Part shown: positions 31,297 to 42,057 of the stretch, one piece after another
Position numbering within the stretch: the first letter of the stretch is position 1
How the letters are laid out: each line of letters opens with the position of its first letter
Assembly (NCBI GenBank): GCA_949987705.1
Contig: OX465281.1
Location: 179,628,516 to 179,692,515, forward strand
Length of the DNA: 64,000 nucleotides
Direction of reading: 5' to 3'
From: Thereva unica
Taxonomy: Eukaryota; Arthropoda; Insecta; Diptera; Therevidae
Notes under the pieces: generated by a model
What the model was told of the DNA's origin: nothing
The model's input: only the letters and a program-made list of their open reading frames with translations
Databases searched by the model: none
Program-made: the position numbers and the translations under genes

Positions 31297-32378
31297 TAGC
31301 TGGGACCCGGTGCGCCTACGCTGCACCCATAAGTCAATAGTAAACAATAAAAACCATCCATTGACTTAATATTTTTCGAGATATGAATTTTACACAGATG
31401 AAATACCTCAAAGAACATGGGTCTTGCGTCGGCCGCCATGAATCGGTATATTGAGTCTACTACATTGCTTATTGTATTCTACTTATCATACCCTTTCATT
31501 TGATACCCATGTCGAGGTGGTTGTGAAGAAAGTGGTAATTCGGCCTCTTGAGACGGCCGCCATGGATCTAAAGATATATTTTGTATACTACATTGCTTAT
31601 TTTATTCTCCTTAACATACCCTTTCATTTGATACCCATGTCGAGGTGGTTGTGAAGAAAGTGGTAATTCGGCCTCTTGAGACGGCCGCCATGGATCTAAA
31701 GATATATTTTGTATACTACATTGCTTATTGTATTCTACTTATCATACCCTTCCATTTGATACCCATGTCGAGGTGGTTGTGAAGAAAGTGGTACCCCGCC
31801 CTCTTGAGACGGCCGCCATGGATCTAAAGAGATATTTTGTATACTACATTGCTTACTGTATTCTCCTTAACATACCCTTTCATTTGATACCCATGTTGAG
31901 GTGGTTGTGAAGAAAGTGGTAATCCGGCCTCTTGAGACGGCCGCCATGGATCTAAAGATATACTTTGTATACTACATTGCTTATTGTATTCTACTTATCA
32001 TACCCTTTCATTTGATACCCATGTCGAGGTGGTTGTGAAGAAAGTGGTACCTCGCCCTCTTGAGACGGCCGCCATGGATCTAAAGATATATTTTGTATAC
32101 TACATTGCTTATTGTATTCTACTTATCATACCCTTTCATTTGATACCCATGTCGAGGTGGTTGTGAAGAAAGTGGTACCCCGCCCTCTTGAGACGGCCGC
32201 CATGGATCGAAAGATATATTTTGTATACTACATTGCTTATTATATTCTACTTAACATACCCTTTCATTTGATACCCATGTTGAGGTGGTTGTGAAGAAAG
32301 TGGTAATCCGGCCTCTTGAGACGGCCGCCATGGATCTAAAGATATATTTTGTATACCACATTGCTTATTGTATTTCCA
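31295..32378 (-). mobile_element. Helitron-like element, partial (3' end plus seven satellite units)
   Basis: On the minus strand it ends GCACCGGGTCCCAGCTAGT, with a GGTGC/GCACC hairpin nine bases before CTAGT, as at 34174 and 37872. The 128-bp array follows from about 31455. The element is interrupted at 32378 by an R1-type LINE fragment; its 5' part is not seen here. Confidence 0.65.
31455..32378 (+). repeat. 128-bp satellite array, block 1 (about seven units)
   Basis: Units contain TACATTGCTTATTGTATTC, CCCTTTCATTTGATACCCATG, GAGGTGGTTGTGAAGAAAGTGG and GAGACGGCCGCCATGGATCT. Type A (CTTATCATACC, TGTCGAGG, GGTACCCCGCCC) and type B (CCTTAACATACC, TGTTGAGG, GGTAATCCGGCC) tend to alternate. Every unit carries ATG in the context GCCGCCATGG followed by about 30 open codons. 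Confidence 0.9.
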
Positions 32379-32381
32379 TGG

Positions 32382-32601
32382 CTCGGCTCCCACAAGTCCA
32401 TATCGCTGATGTGCCGCTGCTATCGTTTATCCAGACGCCGCTGTGCAGGTTTCTATACTGCTCGCAGACGATTGCGACGTCGATTTTCTCCTCGTAGACT
32501 GTCTGTGCCAGCAGATCTTGTGCCGCTTGACAGTGGTTCAGGTTTAGCTGTATAAACCTTATCTTCGTCTGTTTTTCAGTGCCTCCTTGAACGTCGGACA
32601 T
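32382..32601 (-). pseudogene. R1-type LINE ORF2 endonuclease, N-terminal piece
   Basis: MSDVQGGTEKQTKIRFIQLN starts the ORF; IRFIQLNLNHCQAAQDLL and VAIVCEQY (the E of the QEP/CEQ metal-binding motif) are typical of R1-clade endonucleases. Ends abruptly in Helitron satellite at about 32382. Confidence 0.8.
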
Positions 32602-32639
32602 CTATTACCTCCGGTCACGTGCCCACTATCTCTGCCCTA

Positions 32640-33127
32640 AATTTCCCTACAAATTAGGCATTTTGCGGCTTGGTCACACTCCTTTACCTTGTGACCCTCT
32701 TCCCCGCAGCCTCGGCACAGCCTTCCTCTATCCTGGCTGCTGCTGCAGTTTCTCGCTATGTGACCGAACTTCATGCATTTGAGGCACGGTTTAAGCGATA
32801 CCCGCTCCCGCATTCGGCATACCGACTCGAATCTAACCTGCTGCGATAGCCTTCTTCGCAGCTTCAACCGGCAGGCTTATAAACGCCGTCTGTGTGCCCC
32901 CCCACGACTCTCTTAGCCTGAGGACATCCTTTTCTTCGAGTGTCAGACCTAGCTGGGTCCTCAGTGCTTCGCCACTTCGTGCGATCACCACCGTATTTGT
33001 GCTGGCTCTCACCTCAGCCACACCGTTTATCGATGCTTTTACCTTCTGCTCTAAGTCTCCGGTCTTAGCATCTCCCCTCTTTAGCAGCTGCACCTCCTCA
33101 TTGAGCTCTCTACTGCGCTTGCGCGAG
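32640..33127 (-). pseudogene. R1-type LINE ORF1, C-terminal part with zinc knuckles
   Basis: Includes an RNA-recognition-like segment (LGLTLEEKDVLRLRESWGG, TQTAFISLPVEAAKKAI) and, after a frameshift near 32850, three Cys/His knuckles typical of R1/I-clade ORF1: CLKCMKFGHIARNC, CRGCGEEGHKVKEC and a CLIC remnant. Confidence 0.8.
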
Positions 33128-33440
33128 TTATGTTACCACATTAGAATAGATAAGTATAATCCTTATAGTAATGTTCCCATATTAAATATAACGTAAGCAT
33201 AATTCTTTCATTGCCATTAAATTTTTGCTCTTTAAATTTCCATAGAATTTGTCTGGACGGTTTCCGCCGATCCAATTTCCCTCTTTAGAAAACTTCTTAA
33301 TCAGCAAATTGTTATAATAAATTTTACCTAGAGATATTCTAATAAGCTTTCAGCAATTATTTACAGTTTACAATTCAAAACGTTAACTTGTATCGTTGTC
33401 GTTTAGTGGAAATAAATTTTATTTCAACTCAAAATTTAAG
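33128..33440. other. AT-rich insertion within R1 ORF1 (possible solo LTR)
   Basis: Starts near TGTTACCACATTAG and ends near ATTTCAACTCAAAATTTAAG, with an AAATAAATT signal. It separates ORF1 parts. TG start and polyA-like signal suggest a solo LTR, but I see no matching target duplication. Confidence 0.3.
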
Positions 33441-34047
33441 TCGCGGCCGCGGCCCTTTATTCTTTTCTTGGGGCCGTTTCTCTCCAGCATCCCCGGTTGA
33501 ACGGCTCTCTTTATGTTGCGGCAATTCTTCTGTTTGGGCCGATGTATCCACCAGCTCTTTCGCCCTCTGCTGAGTCATTTTTTCCTCCTTTTGCTTTGAG
33601 GAGGGTTAACCTAACCCACCTAATCTTCTCCTTTATGGCGTGCTCGACGTTTTTCTTAGCGTCGACATACTCCATAGGGTCTCTTATCATAACCCCTAAT
33701 TTTTCAAAAGGGGATGATTGAACCTCCTCCGCTGTGGTCGCCGGAGTGCTCACCCTCGCTTCACCATTTTTCGCTGACCCAAGGTGCTCTAGGCCGTTGG
33801 TGCTCTTTGTCGGCGGTGTCCTCGCCGTCTCGTTGCTCCTTGGGATGGAATTCGTTTGATTTCCTTCTTGGGGAGTCGCACTTTGTTGCTCAGGACCTGG
33901 ATGTTCCGGGTCCTTAGCACTCTTAGCTGGTGGTGTTCTCACCGTCTTTCTGCTCCTTTGGATGGAATTTCCATCTTCCGGAGTCGCCCTTTGTTGGACT
34001 ATAAAAGCCCTAGCTGCGTTTGGAGCTTTGGGAGGTGCTCCAACCAT
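33441..34047 (-). pseudogene. R1-type LINE ORF1, N-terminal part
   Basis: Starts at 34047 (MVGAPPKAPNAARAF). It is rich in Pro, Ser, Thr and Lys and holds two imperfect ~35-residue repeats (PEDGNSIQRSRKTVRTPPAK and PQEGNQTNSIPRSNETARTP), then a charged helical part (YVDAKKNVEHAIKEKIRWVR). It reads open to 33511. Function by analogy: RNA-binding Gag of a LINE. Confidence 0.65.
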
Positions 34048-34124
34048 GGGTTGGGTTTCATGGAAAAAGGTTCATTTTTTGAATTTTGGTCCGCCATCTT
34101 GGCAGCCATTTTGAATTTTGAAAA

Positions 34125-34175
<51 letters not shown>

Positions 34176-34329
34176 TAGCTGGGACCCGGTGCGCCTACGC
34201 TGCACCCATAAGTCTATAGTAAACAATAAAAACCATCCATTGACTTAATATTTTTCGAGATATGAATTTTACACAGATGGAATGCCTCAAAGAACATGGG
34301 TCTTGCGTCGGCCGCCATGAATCGGTATA

Positions 34330-34756
34330 TTGAGTCTACTACATTGCTTATTGTATTCTACTTATCATACCCTTTCATTTGATACCCATGTCGAGGTGGT
34401 TGTGAAGAAAGTGGTACCCCGCCCTCTTGAGACGGCCGCCATGGATCTAAAGATATATTTTGTATACTACATTGCTTATTGTATTCTCCTTAACATACCC
34501 TTTCATTTGATACCCATGTTGAGGTGGTTGTGAAGAAAGTGGTAATCCGGCCTCTTGAGACGGCCGCCATGGATCTAAAGATATATTTTGTATACTACAT
34601 TGCTTATTGTATTCTACTTATCATACCTTTTCATTTGATACCCATGTCGAGGTGGTTGTGAAGAAAGTGGTACCCCGCCCTCTTGAGACGGCCGCCATGG
34701 ATCTAAAGATATATTTTGTATACTACATTGTTTATTGTATTCTACTTATCATACCC
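34330..34756 (+). repeat. 128-bp satellite array, block 2
   Basis: Three and a half units of the same satellite as 31455-32378, broken at 34757 by an insertion; the interrupted unit resumes at about 35166 with CCCTTTCATTTGATACCC. Confidence 0.9.
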
Positions 34757-35168
34757 CCTGCAGACAATTTCTCGGAAGCTCGCTTTCTTGGACCATTCTC
34801 GATTCGAAAATTACTCGACAACTGCTTACGAAAGGTACGAGAAATAAATTCAAAATACAACATGAAAGTTTTCCTGGTTGATTGGTTTCTCCCCAACAGA
34901 TTGTTTGGTAAGTTTGAGTTTTTGACTTGTTTTGGTCGGCTTGATTTTTGACAAATGTGTGCGTGTACATGATTAAGACACGAGAAACGATTCGATATCG
35001 ATACGAGCATGCGATCCGTTATCGGCACGACAAAGTGATTCGATATCTTGCTCCGCTTTTATTGCCTTCGAATTCGTTAACGAATCGTTTACGAGTCCGA
35101 TATCGAAGCAAGCTTTCACTTTTGGCAAATCGTTCTCGAATCGTTTCGGAATCGAAATGTTTGCAGGG
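34757..35168. mobile_element. ~0.4 kb TIR insertion (MITE-like)
   Basis: Begins CCCTGCAGACAATTTC and ends with GAAATGTTTGCAGGG, imperfect inverted repeats. The middle is rich in CGATTCG/CGATATC-type phrases. It splits one satellite unit. The exact target duplication is ambiguous because of C/G runs. Confidence 0.55.
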
Positions 35169-36020
35169 CCCTTTCATTTGATACCCATGTCGACGTGGTT
35201 GTGAAGAAAGTGGTACACCGCCCTCTTGAGACGGCCGCCATGGATCATTTTAGTTTCAATAGCGTCATGGCCTACCTATTGTTTGACAGCTGCGTAAATT
35301 TGAAATTTTCATTAAATGTAATGATTCAATTTAATGACAATTTTACATTTGTCAAACAATGAAGTAGGCCATGAAGCTATTGAAACTCAAATGAAGTGAA
35401 AATTCCTAAAATTACCATTTTTGTTTGGATTTTGCAGCTGTTTTTTTGGTTAAAGGTATAAAAAATAGCCTACGACCTATTCTCAGACCTACCAAATATA
35501 CACAAAAAATTTCATGCAAATTGGTCAACCCGTTTCGGAGGAGTACGGTAACAAACACTGTGACACGAGATTTTTATAGATATAGATATATATATATCTA
35601 TATCTATATCTATAAAAATCTCGTGTCACAGTGTTTGTTACCGTACTCCTCCGAAACGGGTTGACCAATTTGCATGAAATTTTTTGTGTATATTTGGTAG
35701 GTCTGAGAATAGGTCGTAGGCTATTTTTTATACCTTTAACCAAAAAAACAGCTGCAAAATCAAAAAAAAATGGTAATTTTAGGAATTTTCACTTCATTTT
35801 AGTTTCAATAGCTTCATGGCCTACCTATTGTTTGACAAATGTAAAATTGTCATTAAATTGAATCATTACATTTAATGAAAATTTCAAATTTACGCAGCTG
35901 TCAAACAATAGGTAGGCCATGACGCTATTGAAACTAAAATGATCCATGGCGGCCGTCTCAAGAAGGCGGTTTACCACTTTCTTCACAACCACCTCGACAT
36001 GGGTATCAAATGAAAGGGTA
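35169..36020. repeat. large palindrome centred near 35593
   Basis: Left arm 35169-35590 and right arm 35600-36020 are near-perfect reverse complements (about 420 bases each), with centre AGATATAGATATATATATAT. Matching landmarks are TAGCCTACGACCTATTCTCA (left) and TGAGAATAGGTCGTAGGCTA (right). Beyond the arms the symmetry continues through the satellite arrays to the CTAGT ends at 34174 and 37872, although unit numbers differ. Confidence 0.9.
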
Positions 36021-37872
36021 TGATAAGTAGAATACAATAAGCAATGTAGTATACAAAATATATCTTTAGATCCATGGCGGCCGTCTCAAGAGGCCGGATT
36101 ACCACTTTCTTCGCAGCCACCTCAACATGGGTATCAAATGAAAGGGTATGTTAAGTACAATACAATAAGCAATGTATACAAAATATATCTTTAGATCCAT
36201 GGAGGCCGTCTCAAGAGGGCGGGGTACCACTTTCTTCACAACCACCTCGACATGGGTATCAAATGAAAGGGTATGATAAGTAGAATACAATAAGCAATGT
36301 AGTATACAAAATATATCTTTAGATCCATGGCGGCCGTCTCAAGAGGCCGGATTACCACTTTCTTCACAACCACCTCAACATGGGTATCAAATGAAAGGGT
36401 ATGTTAAGTACAATACAATAAGCAATGTAGTATACAAAATATATCTTTAAATCCATGGCGGCCGTCTCAAGAGGGCGGGGTACCACTTTCTTCACAACCA
36501 CCTCGACATGGGTATCAAATGAAAGGGTATGATAAGTAGAATACAATAAGCAATGTAGTATACAAAATATATCTTTAGATCCATGGAGGCCGTCTCAAGA
36601 GGGCGGGGTACCACTTTCTTCACAACCACCTCGACATGGGTATCAAATGAAAGGGTATGATAAGTAGAATACAATAAGCAATGTAGTATACAAAATATAT
36701 CTTTAGATCCATGGCGGCCGTCTCAAGAGGCCGGATTACCACTTTCTTCACAACCACCTCAACATGGGTATCAAATGAAAGGGTATGTTAAGTACAATAC
36801 AATAAGCAATGTAGTATACAAAATATATCTTTAAATCCATGGCGGCCGTCTCAAGAGGGCGGGGTACCACTTTCTTCACAACCACCTCGACATAGGTATC
36901 AAATGAAAGGGTATGATAAGTAGAATACAATAAGCAATGTAGTATACAAAATATATCTTTAGATCCATGGCGGCCGTCTCAAGAGGCCGGATTACCACTT
37001 TCTTCACAACCACCTCAACATGGGTATCAAATGAAAGGGTATGTTAAGTAGAATACAATAAGCAATGTATACAAAATATATCTTTAGATCCATGGCGGCC
37101 GTCTCAAGAGGGCGGGGTACCACTTTCTTCACAACCACCTCGACATGGGTATCAAATGAAAGGGAATGATAAGTAGAATACAATAAGCAATGTAGTATAC
37201 AAAATATATCTTTAGATCCATGGCGGCCGTCTCAAGAGGCCGGATTACCATTTTCTTCACAACCACCTCAACATGGGTATCAAATGAAAGGGTATGTTAA
37301 GTAGAATACAATAAGCAATGTAGTATACAAAATATATCTTTAGATCCATGGCGGCCGTCTCAAGAGGGCGGGGTACCACTTTCTTCACAACCACCTCGAC
37401 ATGGGTATCAAATGAAAGGGTATGATAAGTAGAATACAATAAGCAATTTAGTATACAAAATATATCTTTAGATTCATGGCGGCCGTCTCAAGAGGCCGAA
37501 TTACCACTTTCTTCACAACCACCTCGACATGGGTATGAAATGAAAGGGTATGATAAGTAGAATACAATAAGCAATGTAGTATACAAAATATATCTTTAGA
37601 TCCATGGCGGCCGTCTAAAGAGGCCGGATTACCACTTTCTTCACAACCCCCTCAACATGGGTATCAAATTAAAGGGTATGATAAGTAGAATACAATAAGC
37701 AATGTAGTAGACTCAATATACCGATTCATGGCAGCCGACGCAAGACCCATGTTCTTTGAGGCATTTCATCGGTGTAAAATTCATATCTCGAAAAATATTA
37801 AGTCAATGGAAGGTTTTTATTGTTTACTATTGACTTATGGGTGCAGCGTAGGCGCACCGGGTCCCAGCTAGT
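35595..37872 (+). mobile_element. Helitron-like element, copy R
   Basis: Plus-strand element from the (ATATAG)n centre to the 3' end GCGCACCGGGTCCCAGCTAGT-type terminus (CTAGT ends at 37872), with hairpin GGTGC/GCACC. It holds about 14 satellite units. Together with copy L it forms a head-to-head inverted pair. Confidence 0.65.
35940..37740 (-). repeat. 128-bp satellite array, block 3 (about fourteen units, mostly alternating types)
   Basis: Reverse orientation of the 31455 array. Type B (GGCCGGATTACC, CTCAACATGGG, TGTTAAG) and type A (GGCGGGGTACC, CTCGACATGGG, TGATAAG) alternate along most of the array, giving a 256-bp higher-order period with one AA step near 36480-36600. ORFs of 60 codons recur because each unit keeps the same reading frame around the GCCGCCATGG start. 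Confidence 0.9.
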
Positions 37873-37890
37873 ATATATATATATATATAT

Positions 37891-38199
37891 AAATGAATCA
37901 TTGTTTTGTATGTAATCGATGTTTGAAAATTGGCAGTATAAAATGACTGATTGAGTGTTTTTTGTGTTAGAAGACCTCAATAGCAAGGTTTATGTAATAG
38001 TTTTCATGTTTATGTGTGTTGGTATTTTTGTAATGGCGTAATGGGATATCAACCGGTATGGCCGAGTAATGTTTCTTTAACTTTTTACGGTAACCCTCGT
38101 ATTTTGGCAAATATGAGATTAGTTAAGAAAGTCATACCAATGCCTCCTGGTGGGCCTTAAAAACAGCCGTATTGATACAGTATATGGAAATCTGAATCT
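37891..38199. other. unassigned, no supported feature
   Basis: AT-rich sequence between the Helitron-like end and the SINE; nothing recognisable. Confidence 0.5.
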
Positions 38200-38700
38200 G
38201 GGGGCTTCGGTGGTCTAGGGGTAAGGTGCCTGACTACTATCCCAGAGGTCCCGGGTTCGAATCCCGGCCAGCCCCACGGTCCTTCGCCTTTTTCCACTTT
38301 CCAACCCACATAACTTTCCTTCTTTCTTCTTCCCTCTTTACATTCCTGATTCCTCCTGTCATTGCTTTCACTAGTCCTTCCCCACTCCACCAAGCGCATG
38401 TCATCGGTTGGCTGATGAGATTCAACTCGTTTCAGGAGGCATAACACTCCAGCGAGTTGTTTCTCAAATGCCCCGATGCCAGAGTTGCGAAATGGTTGGA
38501 AGTAGGTGGAATAAAAATATCGCGGCTAGGCTGTGGCAGCTCCTTCCTTACCTCTCTCTCTCTTTCTATTCTCTATCTTCCGGCTAGAGCTGCTGTTTGA
38601 CAATCTATATGAAAAAAATAGATTGTCGAATGGTACAAAGGGGCTTTCCCTAAGCCTCTAGTCTATCACATAAAAAAAAAGAAAAGTTGATTAAATTGAA
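38200..38700 (+). mobile_element. tRNA-derived SINE
   Basis: A tRNA-like head at 38201-38276: acceptor-like GGGGCTT pairing with AGCCCC, A box TGGTCTAGGGGT (38211-38222), B box GGTTCGAATCC (38254-38264) in a good T-arm CCGGG/CCCGG. A ~400-base body follows (CT-rich stretches) and an A-rich end near 38671-38690. Position 7/66 of the acceptor does not pair and non-tRNA sequence follows directly, so I read it as a SINE transcribed by RNA polymerase III rather than a functional tRNA gene. Confidence 0.65.
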
Positions 38701-39346
38701 TTAGCCGTTTCCGAGATTAGCCCGGTCAAACCGACAGGCTTTCAGATATAAATGTACTGACAAGTATTTTAAAAAATAAACAGTTTAAAAACTAAAAAAT
38801 AAGCTTTTATATAAACTAGTGGGATGTTGTGCCTAGAGAGTAGCCACTAATTACGCTTTTTCATGGTATTCTTTCTGTTGAATAACACTTCAGACTGGAT
38901 GACAATATATTAAGTGGAGATTCACGAAAACAATCCAACAAATAACTTGAACAACTAACGCATCTTTCAAGTAGATGCTGCTGAAAGAATTATATAACAT
39001 ATTTGACCAATGAACGAACCCAAGGACGTTCTAATGTAGGGCCGTGGTCCTAAGAAAACTTTTTGTGTTGCTACTTATACCTCTACTTTAAGTGTACGTC
39101 CGATGCCTTAGCATAAAGTTTTTCCGGTTGTTAGTTAGATGGCCAACCAGTCAGTTCAGTTTTTACGCATCGAGCACAAACGCTTGCAGTTTCGGCTATT
39201 TTCTGCCCAAAACTCAAACTCAAAAATTACGGAAAAACAAAATAATGCGAATTTGAGAATCGAAGTCTCAAATCCGCACTCACTTCCGACCCGCCGGATC
39301 TAGGAATCGAGGCCAAAAATTCGAATGTGTCAAATTGAAAAAAAAA
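38701..39346. other. unassigned, no supported feature
   Basis: About 650 bases of AT-rich sequence without a recognisable ORF, RNA gene or repeat boundary; ends in an A-run before the Helentron 3' end. Confidence 0.5.
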
Positions 39347-39930
39347 ACTAGTTGGGATGTGGGTTCGACCCTTTCGGTCCACACGATCAACTTCCCAGTA
39401 TGATGGATGTTGAATATTATGATTGGATATTTTAATAATAAATGAACAACAGGCAATATAGAATATATGTATAATAAACCGCTGGACCGAATATTATAAA
39501 AATCTTTTCAGATTATATTGTCGCTAATACGCTTCGAACGACACCTCAAGTAAGTCAATATCTTTCGTGGTTCGGGCGATATCGTGCAGGTATAAAAATC
39601 ACTTACGCCGCTTAACAAAAAAACGGCTCGACCGAATTTTATGAAAATTTTTTTCAGATCATATTTTGGTTAATACTCTTCGAACGGCACGTCAACTAAG
39701 CCGATTTATAGTTCGCGCGGTATCGTGCAGGTACAAAAATCACTTAAGTCATTTAAACCAAAAAACCGTTGGACCGAATATTATAAAAATTATTTCAGAT
39801 TATATTGTTGCTAATACGCTTCGAGCGACACCTCAAGTAAATCAATATCTTTCGTGGTTCGGGCGATATCGTGCAGGTACAAAAATCACTTACTTCGCTT
39901 AAACAAAAAAACGGCTGGACCGAAGTTAAA
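39347..39930 (-). mobile_element. Helentron-like element, partial second copy
   Basis: The minus-strand 3' end (ACTAGTTGGGATGTGGG read on plus) and 39347-39480 match 5925-6066 in reverse complement, including the CTAGT end and the hairpin. It is followed by three ~148-bp units of the same family as in 4200-5841. The 5' end is not present. Confidence 0.7.
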
Positions 39931-41564
39931 AAACACATCACACATGTAAACACTATATAAAACGAATCTAAACATTTTTCTTTGAATTGGAGGCAAATCT
40001 AATATGTGATACACTTTGCACAACAGAATAAGGTGTATTATTTTACTTAAACATACATATATTATTGTTAAAAATTCGGCTTACTGCACCTTTTGTATTA
40101 ATTTACAGTTCAATTTAACTTTTTTTTATTTTTAAAGAAAAAATCACGGACGCACTTCACTTTTTTTAAAATGTAGAACATCTATTGAAAAACACAGGCA
40201 CCTGTTTATCAAAGCATATGCACGTGCACGCACACAAGTACCCGCACTTCGCAATGAGACCAACACCAATAATTACCCGCCAAGAATTTGAAAGAATTGT
40301 TATATTTTAATTGCACCCCATCTATGACAAAGAATAGTGAACACCATCTATGGCAATATTCGTTTTACCTATGATTATCAATTTCCATAAAATATACAAA
40401 AAACATTTCATAAATAATAGAAAATCTGTTGTCATAATTCAGTTGTTTACTTTCTTCGAAAATTTATTGTTGGCAGCACCCATGGTTTTCACCACACTAA
40501 GTGTGGCAGTATAATATATGTATAATAAACCGCTGGACCGAATATTATAAAAATCTTTTCAGATTATATTGTCGCTAATACGCTTCGAACGACACCTCAA
40601 GTAAGTCAATATCTTTCGTGGTTCGGGCGATATCGTGCAGGTATAAAAATCACTTACGCCGCTTAACAAAAAAACGGCTCGACCGAATTTTATGAAAATT
40701 TTTTTCAGATCATATTTTGGTTAATACTCTTCGAACGGCACGTCAACTAAGCCGATTTATAGTTCGCGCGGTATCGTGCAGGTACAAAAATCACTTAAGT
40801 CATTTAAACCAAAAAACCGTTGGACCGAATATTATAAAAATTATTTCAGATTATATTGTTGCTAATACGCTTCGAACGACACCTCAAGTAAATCAATATC
40901 TTTCGTGGTTCGGGCGATATCGTGCAGGTACAAAAATCACTTACTTCGCTTAAACAAAAAAACGGCTGGACCGAAGTTAAAAAACACATCACACATGTAA
41001 ACACTATATAAAACGAATCTAAACATTTTTCTTTGAATTGGAGGCAAATCTAATATGTGATACACTTTGCACAACAGAATAAGGTGTATTATTTTACTTA
41101 AACATACATATATTATTGTTAAAAATTCGGCTTACTGCACCTTTTGTATTAATTTACAGTTCAATTTAACTTTTTTTTATTTTTAAAGAAAAAATCACGG
41201 ACGCACTTCACTTTTTTTAAAATGTAGAACATCTATTGAAAAACACAGGCACCTGTTTATCAAAGCATATGCACGTGCACGCACACAAGTACCCCCACTT
41301 CGCAATGAGACCAACACCAATAATTACCCGCCAAGAATTTGAAAGAATTGTTATATTTTAATTGCACCCCATCTATGACAAAGAATAGTGAACACCATCT
41401 ATGGCAATATTCGTTTTACCTATGATTATCAATTTCCATAAAATATACAAAAAACATTTCATAAATAATAGAAAATCTGTTGTCATAATTCAGTTGTTTA
41501 CTTTCTTCGAAAATTTATTGTTGGCAGCACCCATGGTTTTCACCACACTAAGTGTGGCAGTATA
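39463..41564 (+). repeat. 1051-bp tandem duplication
   Basis: 39463-40513 and 40514-41564 are almost identical (rare changes, for example CGAGCGAC/CGAACGAC and ACCCGCAC/ACCCCCAC). Each unit holds the three ~148-bp Helentron repeats, ~570 bases of AT-rich sequence with no gene, and ends with TGTGGCAGTATAAT, the first bases of the Gypsy-3 LTR. ORFs 39666-39902 and 40717-40953 lie in the Helentron repeats and are not genes. Confidence 0.9.
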
Positions 41565-41728
41565 ATAGTTTAGTTTTATATGGCATTCTTTCATTCTGTT
41601 TTATCTGTTCAATGTAGCTTGCTTGCCGTCTAGCCATCAGCTAGACAATGTGTATAAAATATCAATTACTGTAAGAATAAAGTTATATTAGCGTACTCGG
41701 TCTTTAATTGTAACCCTCCCATACAACA
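41553..41728 (+). repeat. Gypsy-3 5' LTR (short)
   Basis: TGTGGCAGTATAAT to CCATACAACA, with AATAAAGTT (near 41680) as polyadenylation-like signal, followed by GTGGCGACGAGGAT, a plausible primer binding site. The boundary is inferred from TG...CA and the PBS; no second LTR is available for comparison. Confidence 0.6.
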
Positions 41729-42050
41729 GTGGCGACGAGGATTAAAAAAAAAAGAAAAAGTACATTTTTTTGGAATTTTCTCATATTGTGAAATCGGTGA
41801 AAGAAAAAAAAAAACATCAAGACGCCATTTTGGTTACAAGAAAAAAAAAATTCTTGGGATTTCATCAATCAACACGCCATATTGGTTACAAGAAAAAAAA
41901 ATTCCTGGATTTCATCAATCAACACGTTTTTTTTCGGGTTTTATATATTTTTCAAGTAAGTCTAGTGCATTTGGAAATTTAATCTTAAACGCTTAAGGAA
42001 TCAAATAAAATTACAAATTACTGCAATTTCCACTAAATCACTGAATACAC
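41729..42050 (+). repeat. Gypsy-3 leader with short direct repeats
   Basis: Two ~60-base repeats contain CGCCAT(A/T)TTGGTTACAAG, an A-run, and TTTCATCAATCAACACG (41822-41928). No coding evidence. Confidence 0.6.
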
Positions 42051-42057
42051 ATCCAAG

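Larger units (their letters stand above)
32379..34125 (-). mobile_element. R1-type LINE, 5' part only
   Basis: Running on the minus strand: a Gag-like ORF1 (pieces at 33441-34047 and 32640-33127) and the first ~70 codons of ORF2 endonuclease (32382-32601). The 3' part (RT and tail) is missing; sequence switches to the Helitron satellite at 32378. An AT-rich segment (33128-33440) interrupts ORF1. Confidence 0.75.
34174..35592 (-). mobile_element. Helitron-like element, inverted copy L
   Basis: Minus-strand element. Its 3' end at 34174 has the GGTGC/GCACC hairpin and terminal CTAGT; its 5' end lies at the (ATATAG)n centre near 35592, starting with the phrase ATCTCGTGTCACAGTG and CCGTACTCCTCCGAAACGGG, known from insect Helitron-like elements. 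It carries three to four 128-bp units (34330-34756 and about 35166-35250) and a 0.4 kb TIR insertion. No Rep/Hel ORF. Confidence 0.65.

Noticed and set aside
31455..37740. CRISPR-like repeat array
   Set aside because: Units are contiguous 128-bp satellites without unique spacers, in eukaryotic DNA.
38201..38276. Possible tRNA gene
   Set aside because: A and B boxes and a good T-arm are present, but the acceptor stem has a mismatch at 7/66 and the sequence runs straight into a SINE-like body with an A-rich end.
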